A DNA stretch of 64,000 bases from G051903925 sp051903925 (GTDB taxonomy: Bacteria; Pseudomonadota; Alphaproteobacteria; Zavarziniales; Zavarziniaceae): contig NZ_CP173678.1 of assembly GCF_051903925.1 (NCBI RefSeq), positions 3,968,001 to 4,032,000 of the forward strand, read 5' to 3'. Made by a program: the position numbers and the translations under genes. Positions 7,518-14,984 of this stretch are shown in pieces (within the stretch, counting starts at the first letter, position 1; every line of letters begins with the position of its first letter). A model generated the notes under the pieces. It had not been told where the DNA came from, made no database searches, and worked only from the letters and a program-made list of their open reading frames with translations.

Positions 7518-8020
7518 CAGGCGAAGGGGCCGTTATTCTGGACGATCCACCAGGTCAGGACCGAGGCCAGGCTGACCCAGGCCAGATAGGGCACGATCAG
7601 CAGGCTGGCCAGGCGCGAGAGGCGATACAGCCCGACCACCAGGGCCACGATCGACAGCCACAGGAAGGCGACTTCGACCAGCGCCCAGTCCGGCCGCTTC
7701 AGCGTGAAGAACAGCACGCTCCACAGCAGGTTCAGCGCGTAGTTGACGCCGAACAGGACGAGGACGCGACTGCGCTCGCCAGCACTGCGCGCGCCACGCC
7801 ATGCCAGCACGCTGGCGATGGCGGCCAGGATGAAGATCGTGGTCCAGATCGGCCCGAACGCCCAGTCGGGCGGCTTCCAGTCCGGAACCTTGAGGCTGTA
7901 GTACCAGGGGCCGATGTCGGTCGCGAGGCCGCCCAGCCCCGCCGTCACGATGGCGGCGGCGGCGGCGACGATGATCTCGACCCGGCGCCGCTGGGGATAG
8001 GCGGCGGCGGCTGTCGTCAT
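7517..8020 (-). CDS. tspO: Tryptophan-rich sensory protein TspO (CrtK)
   Basis: 167 residues, five membrane helices, with the aromatic-rich motifs GPWYYSLKVPDWKPPDWAFGPIWT and NYALNLLWSVLFF typical of TspO/CrtK/PBR. In Rhodobacter, outer-membrane TspO negatively modulates photosynthesis gene expression and is linked to porphyrin export, so its place after bchP in a tetrapyrrole cluster is expected. ATG 8020 overlaps the bchP stop in an ATGA, so the two are translationally coupled. The N-terminal residues before the first helix are short and basic. Confidence 0.93.
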   Translation of the reverse strand: MTTAAAAYPQRRRVEIIVAAAAAIVTAGLGGLATDIGPWYYSLKVPDWKPPDWAFGPIWTTIFILAAIASVLAWRGARSAGERSRVLVLFGVNYALNLLWSVLFFTLKRPDWALVEVAFLWLSIVALVVGLYRLSRLASLLIVPYLAWVSLASVLTWWIVQNNGPFA

Positions 8021-9213
8021 ATACGTGCAAGACCCATCAGATGTGCCAGATCGGCAAGGAAGATCCGGACATGTGCAATGGGCCGCAGCAGTGCAAGTTC
8101 CTTCGACATGTACGCCTCCCACGTCAGGCGCTGCACATCGGGGTCGGCGCACATCGCGACGAAGCGCTCCCGCCGCGTGTCGTTGCGATACCATACGCGC
8201 TGCATGATCCCCAGGATCAGGAAGACCAGGCCGTGCGCCCGCATGAAGCGCCGCCGCGCCGTGGCCAGGGCGCGCACCTTGCCTGTCTTCAGCAGCAGAT
8301 GCGCCGCATCCGCGGCCAGCCGCCCGCCCAGCATCGCGTAGTAGATCCCCTCGCCCGAGGCCGGCGCGACCACGCCCGCCGCGTCCCCGGCCAGGACGAC
8401 ATCCCTGCCATTGTCCCAGCGCCGCAGGGGCTTCAGGGGGATCGGCGCACCCTCGGAACGCACCAGGGTGCAGCCCTCCAGCAGGCTCTCGGCGCGCAGG
8501 TCGCGCACCGCCTTGCGCAGCGCGAAGCCCTTCTGCGCGCTGCCGACGCCGACGCTGGCCGTCTCGCCATGCGGGAACACCCAGGCATAGAAGTCGGGCG
8601 ACAGGTCCTTGCGATAGTAGATGTCGCATCGGCTGCCGTCATAGGCTTCGGCACGGCCTTCCGGCGCCCGGATCACCTCGTGATAGGCGAAGACGTGGCG
8701 GGGCCGGCCGCCCTTGGGCACGGCCTGGCGGGCGACGGCGGAATTGGCGCCATCGGCGCCGATGACGCAGCGCGCGCGCAGCGCCACCTCGGCCCGGGCC
8801 TCGCCCGCGCCTTCGCGAAAGACGACAAGGGCCGTGCCGTCGGCGTCGCGCTCGATCCGGTCAAAGGTGCCGGTGCGCAGTTCGGCGCCGGACCGCACGG
8901 CACGGGCGCGCAGCCAGGCGTCGAAGGTCTCGCGGTCGACCAGGCCGACAAAGCCCCCGTCGATCGGCATGTCCACCGACTTGCCCGACGGTGCCACGAT
9001 GCGGGCCGAGCGGGCACGCGCGACGACCAGGCTGTCCGGCACCTGGAAATCGTCCAGCAGGCGCGGCGGCACGGCGCCGCCACAGGGCTTGATCCGGCCG
9101 CCCCGCTCCAGGAGCAGGACGCGATGCCCGGCCCGCGCCAGGTCGTCGGCCGCAGTGGCGCCGGCGGGACCGCCGCCGACCACGATGGCGTCATAGGTCG
9201 GCGGCATGCTCAT
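8017..9213 (-). CDS. bchP: Geranylgeranyl diphosphate / geranylgeranyl-bacteriochlorophyll reductase
   Basis: 398 residues. The N-terminus has the FAD-binding VVGGGPAGATAADDLARAGH (GxGxxG at about residues 13-18); further on are IGADGANSAVAR and VLAGDAAGVVAPASGEGIYYA, the second FAD motif of this family. It reduces three double bonds of the geranylgeranyl tail to give phytyl bacteriochlorophyll. It overlaps tspO downstream and the BCD-family transporter upstream by four bases each. The gene order bchG-transporter-bchP is the classic one, coupling tail addition to tail reduction. Confidence 0.95.
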   Translation of the reverse strand: MSMPPTYDAIVVGGGPAGATAADDLARAGHRVLLLERGGRIKPCGGAVPPRLLDDFQVPDSLVVARARSARIVAPSGKSVDMPIDGGFVGLVDRETFDAWLRARAVRSGAELRTGTFDRIERDADGTALVVFREGAGEARAEVALRARCVIGADGANSAVARQAVPKGGRPRHVFAYHEVIRAPEGRAEAYDGSRCDIYYRKDLSPDFYAWVFPHGETASVGVGSAQKGFALRKAVRDLRAESLLEGCTLVRSEGAPIPLKPLRRWDNGRDVVLAGDAAGVVAPASGEGIYYAMLGGRLAADAAHLLLKTGKVRALATARRRFMRAHGLVFLILGIMQRVWYRNDTRRERFVAMCADPDVQRLTWEAYMSKELALLRPIAHVRIFLADLAHLMGLARI

Positions 9214-10553
9214 GTCAGTCTCCCCTGCATCGTCGCGGCGGACAGGCGGGCCGGGCGCGGCTCGCGGCCCAGGCTCAGCGCGATCAGCGCCGCCGCCAGG
9301 AAGCCCAGCGCCTCCAAGCCAAAGACCACGGCGAAGGCCGACCCACCCTGGCCCAGTACACGGCTGGCCAGGTCCAGGCCGGCCGCCCCGGCAAAGCCGC
9401 CCACGGCGAAGCCGATCGCCTGCGCGGCGCCCCAGACGCCGACGCGCAGGCCCGCCCCCTGGCTGCGGTCCGCCCCGGCAAAGGCCATCATCAGGCCGAT
9501 GGCCGACACGGCGAAGACGCCATTGGCCAGGCCAAGGATCACGACCAGCGGCGCCAGCTGGACCCCATCGGGCTGCAGGCCGGCCGCCGCCAGCAGCGCC
9601 ATGGCGCCGGCCGAACCCAGGCAGCCCAACACGACGCAGCGCCGCAGCAGGCGGGTCCGGTCGCCCCGCACCAGCGTACCCGCCAGGCCCAGCACGATCA
9701 TGCCCGCCAGAACGCCGCCATGCTGAAGCCCGGTCAGCTGGGTCGATTCACCCAGCGAATAACCAAAGACCAGTCCGGCATAGGGCTCCAGGATCAGGTC
9801 CTGCGCGCTGTAGGCCAGCATCGACACCAGCACGAACAGGGTGAAGCGGCGCGCCATGCGATCCTGCCACACCCGCGCCAGGGCCTGGCCAAAGGGCAGG
9901 TCCGGCCGCCCCTGCGCGGCCGCCGTGGGCTCCAGGCGGGCCTCGACTCCGCGCACCGCCAGCACGGCCAGGATGAAGGCGCAAGCCGCGACGCCCGAGG
10001 CGACCAGGACCAGGCGCTGCGGCGAATACGGGTCCAGCGCGGCGCCGGCCACCCCGGCCGTCACGATGATGCCGGCAATCATCATGATCCAGGTGATTGC
10101 CGCGGCGGCCGGGCGTCGCTCCTCGGCCACTGCCGAAGCCAGCAGCGCCAGCAGCGACGTCCCCGCCGCCGCGACGCCGCCACCGATCATGGTGAAGGCC
10201 AGGACCGCCAGCACGCCGGCCAGGAGCGGCGACTCGGCCATGATCACGGTCGCGTTGGCGGCGATCACGGCGCCCAGGGCCAGGATGCCCAGGCCCAGGA
10301 TGATCCACGATGTCCGCTCGGTCCCGCGCGCGGCGCCACGGTCGGCGGCGTGCCCCCAGCGTGGGCGGGACAGCTGCACGACATAGTGCCAGGCGACAAG
10401 CGCCGCCGGCACGCTGGCCGGCAGGGCCAGTTCCACGACCATCACCCGGTTGAGGGTCGACGTGGTCAGCACCGCCATCGCCCCGATCGCCGCCTGGACC
10501 AGGCCCAGGCGCACGATGCCCAGCCACCCCAAGCCGCTTGCCTGCGCCGCCAT
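9210..10553 (-). CDS. PucC/BCD-family transporter (Bch2/ORF428 type)
   Basis: 447 residues with about twelve membrane helices; a major-facilitator relative of the PucC/LhaA/BCD family. The conserved start GIVRLGLVQAAIGAMAVL, then STLNRVMVVELALPASVPA, matches the family. It sits between bchG and bchP, where Rhodobacter has ORF428. The family is thought to deliver bacteriochlorophyll to, or assemble, antenna complexes. I start at ATG 10553, one base after the bchG stop. It is a paralogue of the lhaA-like gene at 23138 and shares the LNRVM(V/I)VELA motif with it. Confidence 0.88.
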   Translation of the reverse strand: MAAQASGLGWLGIVRLGLVQAAIGAMAVLTTSTLNRVMVVELALPASVPAALVAWHYVVQLSRPRWGHAADRGAARGTERTSWIILGLGILALGAVIAANATVIMAESPLLAGVLAVLAFTMIGGGVAAAGTSLLALLASAVAEERRPAAAAITWIMMIAGIIVTAGVAGAALDPYSPQRLVLVASGVAACAFILAVLAVRGVEARLEPTAAAQGRPDLPFGQALARVWQDRMARRFTLFVLVSMLAYSAQDLILEPYAGLVFGYSLGESTQLTGLQHGGVLAGMIVLGLAGTLVRGDRTRLLRRCVVLGCLGSAGAMALLAAAGLQPDGVQLAPLVVILGLANGVFAVSAIGLMMAFAGADRSQGAGLRVGVWGAAQAIGFAVGGFAGAAGLDLASRVLGQGGSAFAVVFGLEALGFLAAALIALSLGREPRPARLSAATMQGRLT

Positions 10554-10554
10554 C

Positions 10555-11466
10555 TTAGACCCCCGCCACAAGCGGCCGCACGGCAAAGGCCGCGACCAGC
10601 ATGCCAACGACATAGAGCGTGGTCCCGGTCGCGTTGTACCAGGGGGCCAGGCGCCGGGGCTCGCCCAGCAGCCGGGCCATCAGCCCGACCTGGACCAGCA
10701 GCAGCAGGGCAACCGCCAGGGCATAGACGTCCTGCCCCCACGACCAGAGCAGCCCGACGACCACCACCTGCGGCACGGCCATGACGGCGCAGGCAACCTT
10801 GGCAGCCCCCGCCACGCCCAGGACGACCGGCAGCGAGCGCAGGCCCATCTGCCGGTCGCCTTCGACCGCCTTGAAATCGTTCAGCGTCATGATGCCGTGC
10901 GCGCCCAGGCTATAGAGCGCGATCAGGGCCAGGATGCGCCCGTCCGGCAGGGCATTCGCCATGACGGCGGCCCCGGCGAACCAGGCCAGCCCTTCATAGG
11001 ACAGGGCCACCGCAGCCGGCCCCCACCAGCCGGACTGCTTCAGGCGGACGGGCGGCGCACTATAGGCCCAGGCCAGTGCCAGCCCGACCAGGGCGGCGCC
11101 CAGGACCCAGGGGCCCAGCGTCGCGGCAAAGGCAGCTGACAGGACCGTCCAGACACAGGCGATCCCCAGGCCCCAGCGGCCCGGCACGCGGCCCGACGGG
11201 ATGGGCCGCCCCGGTTCGTTGATCGCGTCGACATGGCGGTCGAACCAGTCGTTGACCGCCTGGCTGGTGGCGCACAGCGCCGGCCCCGCCAGGACCACGC
11301 CCGCCGCCAGGGCAAAGCCACGGTCGGCCAGCGGCACGCCGGACGAGACGACGCCGCACATGTACGCCCACATCGGGGCGAACCAGGTCAGGGGCTTCAG
11401 CAGTTCCAGGACGGCGGCCGGTGCAGGCCACGCGCGCAAGGATGGCTGGATGGGGGCCGATATCAT
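10555..11466 (-). CDS. bchG: Bacteriochlorophyll synthase (prenyltransferase)
   Basis: 303 residues, UbiA-family membrane prenyltransferase. The first Asp-rich motif is NDWFDRHVDAINEPGRPIPSG; the second region is TLNDFKAVEGDRQMGLRSLP. LELLKPLTWFAPMWAYMCGVVSSG is the BchG-specific N-terminal signature. It attaches the geranylgeranyl tail to bacteriochlorophyllide a. ATG 11466 is the only ATG before the conserved core. A perfect PpsR-type palindrome ends three bases upstream of it, so this gene and the block behind it (transporter, bchP, tspO) are probably under PpsR control. Confidence 0.95.
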   Translation of the reverse strand: MISAPIQPSLRAWPAPAAVLELLKPLTWFAPMWAYMCGVVSSGVPLADRGFALAAGVVLAGPALCATSQAVNDWFDRHVDAINEPGRPIPSGRVPGRWGLGIACVWTVLSAAFAATLGPWVLGAALVGLALAWAYSAPPVRLKQSGWWGPAAVALSYEGLAWFAGAAVMANALPDGRILALIALYSLGAHGIMTLNDFKAVEGDRQMGLRSLPVVLGVAGAAKVACAVMAVPQVVVVGLLWSWGQDVYALAVALLLLVQVGLMARLLGEPRRLAPWYNATGTTLYVVGMLVAAFAVRPLVAGV

Positions 11467-11469
11467 GTG

Positions 11470-11487
11470 TGTAAGTCTGAATTGACA
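11470..11487. promoter_or_regulatory. PpsR/CrtJ-type palindrome upstream of bchG
   Basis: TGT-N12-ACA, exact match to the PpsR/CrtJ consensus, in the 76-base gap between the ppsR stop and the bchG start. A second half-matching TGT-N12-ACG lies at 11497-11514, nine bases further from bchG, in the tandem spacing common for cooperative PpsR binding. Expected effect is aerobic/light repression of bchG and downstream genes. The site is only three bases from the bchG ATG, which is unusually close. Confidence 0.75.
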
Positions 11488-11542
11488 CTTCAGGCCTGTC
11501 AATCAAACTGGACGCCCACTTCGCAGAAGACGTCTCCGGCGC

Positions 11543-12991
11543 TCAGTCGTCGCCGCGATCCCCGCTGGAATTCGCGATGCCATAGCGGTTCAGCTTCGAA
11601 TACAGGCTCTGACGCGACAGGCCCAGGATCTCCGCCGCCGACACGCGGTTATTGCCGCTGCGGTGCAGCGCGGCCTCGATGCACATGCGCTCGATCACGT
11701 CGGTCGTCTCGGCCACGATCTCGCGCAGCGACACGCGGCCCACCAGCTGGGTCAGCTGCTCTGCCGTGCGCGGCAGTTCGCGCGTCGCGGTCGCCGGCGC
11801 CAGCGTCATGCGCCGCACCCGACGAATGACGAAGCCGTGCGTCGCCTCCAGCCCGTCGCGGGCCGAGACGGCGGACAGCTCCACCTCCTCCTGGTCGCCA
11901 TACTGCGTGCGCGCCAACGTCCCCAGGTTGCGGATCGAGCCGTGCTCGCGCAGCAGGTCGGCCATCAGCCGCATGTCGCTGGCCGTCTTGCCCAGGAAGC
12001 GCCCCAGCGACTGGCCGCGCGCCGCGTCCGCGCTGGGCAACTGGGTCAGTTCCAGGAAGGCCAGGTTGGCATCGAGGATGGCGAACGAATCATCCGTCAC
12101 CACGAAGGCGTCCGGCACCCGGTTGAGCACGCGCAGCAGGCGGCGCTGGGCTTCACCCGAATCGGCCGCGCTCGGCACCTTCTGGGCCGACAGGCTGATC
12201 AGGACATTGGCCACGCCGTCCTGGTTGAACAGCGAGGCGGCGGCGACGAAGCCGTCGCGCCCATCCGCCAGGCGCACCGCGACCGGGCCGCTGCGGGTCG
12301 AGGTCGAGCGGTCGAGCAGGACGCCCAGGCCGCCATCGCCGGACTCAGCCTGCAGCACGCGGGCCAGCGGCTTGCCGGCCAGCGATTCGTGCGCCACGCC
12401 CAGCAGGGCACCCGCGGCGGGATTGGCCTCCACGATTCGCCGGGCCAGCGGGTCGACGATCAGCACCGCCTCGGATGCGATCTGGAACAGGACGCGATAG
12501 CGCGACTCGGCCTGGCGCAGGCGGGCATAGTCGCGTTCCATCGCCTGCTGGGCGTGCAGCAGGTGCTGCTGCAGCGCCTCGACCGGGCGCATGTCGCGGC
12601 CCAGCGCGATCACCCGGCCTTCGCTGCCGGTGGCGACGACCGTGCAGCGCAGCGGCACCGCGCCGTTGGCCAGCAACTGGTTGATCTCGCGCCAGCGACC
12701 GGTCACCCCGCTGCGCCCATCGGCCAGCATTTCCGCCACTTTCGGTCGGCTGTCCAGGGCCACCGTATCGATCCAGCGGCGCTTCAGCAGGCCAGCCAGC
12801 TCCTCTGGCGACAGGCCTTCGGTCGAGACCGAGACGTCCAGCACGAAGCCATCGCGATCGATCACCAGCGCGACATCGCTCGAGGCCGCCGTGACGCGCG
12901 CCGCGGTCTCCGCATCCCAGGCGCCGAGGGTCTCCTCGGGCAGCCTGAAGGGGACCAGGGGGCGCTCGGCCTGTCGTTCGCTGGTGATCAT
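11543..12991 (-). CDS. ppsR: Photosynthesis gene repressor PpsR (CrtJ)
   Basis: 482 residues. About three PAS-like domains (roughly 25-130, 150-260 and 275-390) are followed by a C-terminal Fis-type helix-turn-helix (NNRVSAAEILGLSRQSLYSK). It represses bch, crt, puc and related genes under oxygen by binding TGT-N12-ACA pairs. Cys437 in RMCIEAAL lies just before the HTH at the place of the redox-active cysteine of CrtJ/PpsR; the only other cysteine is Cys116, in the N-terminal domain. I choose ATG 12991, preceded by GAAGG; an in-frame GTG at 13003 overlaps the ppaA stop and could give four more residues. Confidence 0.95.
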   Translation of the reverse strand: MITSERQAERPLVPFRLPEETLGAWDAETAARVTAASSDVALVIDRDGFVLDVSVSTEGLSPEELAGLLKRRWIDTVALDSRPKVAEMLADGRSGVTGRWREINQLLANGAVPLRCTVVATGSEGRVIALGRDMRPVEALQQHLLHAQQAMERDYARLRQAESRYRVLFQIASEAVLIVDPLARRIVEANPAAGALLGVAHESLAGKPLARVLQAESGDGGLGVLLDRSTSTRSGPVAVRLADGRDGFVAAASLFNQDGVANVLISLSAQKVPSAADSGEAQRRLLRVLNRVPDAFVVTDDSFAILDANLAFLELTQLPSADAARGQSLGRFLGKTASDMRLMADLLREHGSIRNLGTLARTQYGDQEEVELSAVSARDGLEATHGFVIRRVRRMTLAPATATRELPRTAEQLTQLVGRVSLREIVAETTDVIERMCIEAALHRSGNNRVSAAEILGLSRQSLYSKLNRYGIANSSGDRGDD

Positions 12992-12999
12992 GAATACCT

Positions 13000-13959
13000 T
13001 CACGGACCGGTCTGTGGGGCGGCGAGTGAGCCGATCTCCCGGGGTGAACGCGCGATCAGTTCCTCGGCAATGCCGACGGCGCTGACGCCGTCGAGGACCA
13101 GGGTCGTCCCGGGCAGCTGCCCGGCCAGGTGGGGATGGTCGTGCAGGAACTTGCCGCCGACCAGGATGGTGATGCCCCGGCGCTCGGCGATCGGGCGCAC
13201 CGACTCGACCAGCCGGACCATGGGCTCGAAAAAGGTGTCCGTCCCGATGGTGAAGCCGATCACATCAAGGGCCTTGCGCGAGACTGTCTGCAAAATGGTC
13301 TCCGCAGACGCCGCATGGTCGCAGGCGGTCTCCCAACCGGCATGCAGGAAGAACTCCTCGACCATCGATAACCCGAACGTATGCTGTTCACCGGGCACCG
13401 GCACAAGATAAATCCGCGGCACCTTGTGACGCTGTGGGGTCCGGGTACCCCGCCGGGCCACCTCGTGCAGGACCTGTTGCAGGCGCGACAGGCCGATCGT
13501 CACCTCGACGAACGTGCAGCGATCCTGTTCCCAAAGCTCGCCCAGCTTGCGCGCGACCGGGGCCAGCAGGTCGGTATAGATCCGCTGAAGCCGGATGCCG
13601 TTCTCCAGCAGCAGCTCGATCTGGTCGATGATCGTGGGTGGGTCGCTGGCCAGGACGAAACGCGCAAAGGCTGTGCTGTCACGGATGTCCAGCGCGCCGC
13701 GCGCGCGCGCCTCCCGCCGGGGCGCGGCCTCCTGCGCCAGCATCAGGCGCGGGATGATGTCGCGTTCGATCACGCTGGCCAGCACGGCATCGGTCGGCGT
13801 GGCCGACTGGGCGATGGAGCGGCGCAGGCCTTCGACCCCGTTGCGCCAATCCAGGCCGGCGCCGCATGGATCGTCGATCGGCGGCATGCCCCCCAGGCCC
13901 CCGCCAGTGACATCGGGGCGCAAGCCCGATGTGTCAAGTGAAGCTGACACAGCCCCCAT
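13000..13959 (-). CDS. ppaA: PpaA/AerR-type cobalamin-binding antirepressor of PpsR
   Basis: 319 residues from ATG 13959. It has an N-terminal helical region ending in LGELWEQDRCTFVEVTIGLS, then a B12-binding Rossmann domain with GEQHTFG, whose His193 should bind cobalt, and ILVGGKFLHDH. PpaA/AerR proteins sense light through cobalamin and modulate PpsR/CrtJ. The neighbour ppsR starts right at its stop. ATG 13959 has the best ribosome site (AGGGGGAAGG), but two other starts are possible: ATG 14001 and ATG 13887. A PpsR palindrome lies just inside the 13959 start, so the true start may be 13887. AerR of Rhodobacter capsulatus is made in long and short forms. Confidence 0.9.
   Translation of the reverse strand: MGAVSASLDTSGLRPDVTGGGLGGMPPIDDPCGAGLDWRNGVEGLRRSIAQSATPTDAVLASVIERDIIPRLMLAQEAAPRREARARGALDIRDSTAFARFVLASDPPTIIDQIELLLENGIRLQRIYTDLLAPVARKLGELWEQDRCTFVEVTIGLSRLQQVLHEVARRGTRTPQRHKVPRIYLVPVPGEQHTFGLSMVEEFFLHAGWETACDHAASAETILQTVSRKALDVIGFTIGTDTFFEPMVRLVESVRPIAERRGITILVGGKFLHDHPHLAGQLPGTTLVLDGVSAVGIAEELIARSPREIGSLAAPQTGP
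13932..13949. promoter_or_regulatory. PpsR/CrtJ-type palindrome at the 5' end of ppaA
   Basis: Exact TGT-N12-ACA. It falls ten bases inside ppaA if translation starts at 13959, or about 45 bases upstream if it starts at 13887. It would make ppaA-ppsR autoregulated by PpsR. Confidence 0.65.
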
Positions 13960-14222
13960 CCTTCCCCCTGGGCGCAGGATCTCATGTCCTGCTAACCGCA
14001 TGCAAACCGGAACGCCGTTGCGGCCTGTTCCGTCCTGGTGTGCCGGAGTGTCGGTACGGGTAGGTATCGAGGCTGCCGGCCCTCTTCTGTCCAGTTCCGA
14101 GGCGGTCGTGGGATCCGAAGGGATCCGATCCGTTCAGACTAAACGTGGTTCGCTGCGGCGTAAAGCCGCCATGACGGACTTTCTGCATCGCGTCGCCCAA
14201 TCCGACAGTCAATCATCCTAGA

Positions 14223-14240
14223 CGTCCAATATATTTGACA
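14223..14240. promoter_or_regulatory. Imperfect PpsR-like site before bchF
   Basis: CGT-N12-ACA, one base from the consensus, 58 bases upstream of the bchF start. A weaker AGT-N12-ACG overlaps its left edge (14207-14224). Being upstream of the bchF superoperon it is the expected place for PpsR control, but neither half-site pair is exact. Confidence 0.4.
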
Positions 14241-14264
14241 CTCTCTCCGACGCGGCGCTAGGGT
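14235..14264 (+). promoter_or_regulatory. Possible sigma70-type promoter for the bchF superoperon
   Basis: TTGACA (14235-14240) followed 18 bases later by TAGGGT (14259-14264), a weak -10. The -35 box overlaps the PpsR-like site, so repressor binding would block it. It lies 35 bases before the bchF ribosome site. Confidence 0.3.
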
Positions 14265-14298
14265 TCATGTGTCGTCTGGCAGTCCAGGGAGGGGCGCC

Positions 14299-14982
14299 AT
14301 GGTGAGCCTGATGGAACACGGGGCAGGTCACGGCAGGTATGCCGGACGCCGCCACAGCGCAGCGCTCCGCGCCGGCGACTGTTCAGGCCGACCGGCCTAT
14401 TCCCTGCTTGATGCCCTGGTCGACCGGGTGGCGCCCTGCCCCTGGCACGCCTCGGCCGGCTCCCGCGCGCCGCTCGATCCCGTCGCCGAGGATGCGGCCC
14501 CGCCCGCCCTTTACACGGCCGAGGAGCGCCGCCGCCGCGACCAGACCCCCTGGACCGCGGTCCAGGGCTTCCTGGCGCCGATCCAGTTCGTGGTCTTCCT
14601 GGTCAGCCTGGGCCTCGTCCTGCACTACCTCTCGACCGGCAGCGACTACGACCTGGCCGCGGGCTCCGTGGTGGTCAAGACGCTGGTGCTCTACGCGATC
14701 ATGGTGACCGGCTCGATCTGGGAAAAGAAGGTCTTCGACCGCTACCTGTTTGCACCCGCCTTCTACTGGGAAGACGTGTTCAGCATGCTGGTCCTCGGCC
14801 TGCACACGCTCTACCTGGTGGCCCTTTGGACGGGCGACCTCAGCGGCACCCCGCTGATGCTCCTGGCACTCGCGGCCTATGCCACCTATGTCGTCAATGC
14901 CGGCCAGTTCCTGCTGAAGCTGCGCGCCGCGCGGTTGCAGGAATCGGCGCGCCAGCGCACCGCCCTTACGGGCGCGGTCTGA
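14299..14982 (+). CDS. bchF: 3-vinyl (bacterio)chlorophyllide hydratase, N-terminally extended
   Basis: 227 residues from ATG 14299 (ribosome site AGGGAGGGG). The conserved BchF part begins at about residue 75: LYTAEERRRRDQTPWTAVQ, then three to four membrane helices including VVVKTLVLYAIMVTGSIWEK, and AAYATYVVNAGQFLLKLRAAR. It hydrates the C3 vinyl group to hydroxyethyl on the route to bacteriochlorophyll a. The first 75 or so residues have no counterpart I know in the usual 160-175-residue enzyme. No in-frame ATG lies nearer the core (only GTG 14428, without a good ribosome site). First gene of the superoperon; bchN begins two bases after its stop. Confidence 0.92.
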   Translation: MVSLMEHGAGHGRYAGRRHSAALRAGDCSGRPAYSLLDALVDRVAPCPWHASAGSRAPLDPVAEDAAPPALYTAEERRRRDQTPWTAVQGFLAPIQFVVFLVSLGLVLHYLSTGSDYDLAAGSVVVKTLVLYAIMVTGSIWEKKVFDRYLFAPAFYWEDVFSMLVLGLHTLYLVALWTGDLSGTPLMLLALAAYATYVVNAGQFLLKLRAARLQESARQRTALTGAV

Positions 14983-14984
14983 CC

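Larger units (their letters stand above)
13960..14298. promoter_or_regulatory. Divergent control region between ppaA and bchF
   Basis: 339 bases between two head-to-head transcription units. It is less GC-rich near 14207-14245 than its surroundings. It contains a short direct repeat GGATCCGA (about 14111-14129), a PpsR-like near match (14223-14240), and a TTGACA that could be a -35 box for bchF. The half nearest ppaA (13960-14100) shows no clear motif to me. No gene is seen in this gap. Confidence 0.55.

Noticed and set aside
7358..10784. Several plus-strand frames opposite tspO, bchP and the transporter gene
   Set aside because: They run antisense to recognised genes and their translations are Arg/Gly/Gln-rich without any fold signature.
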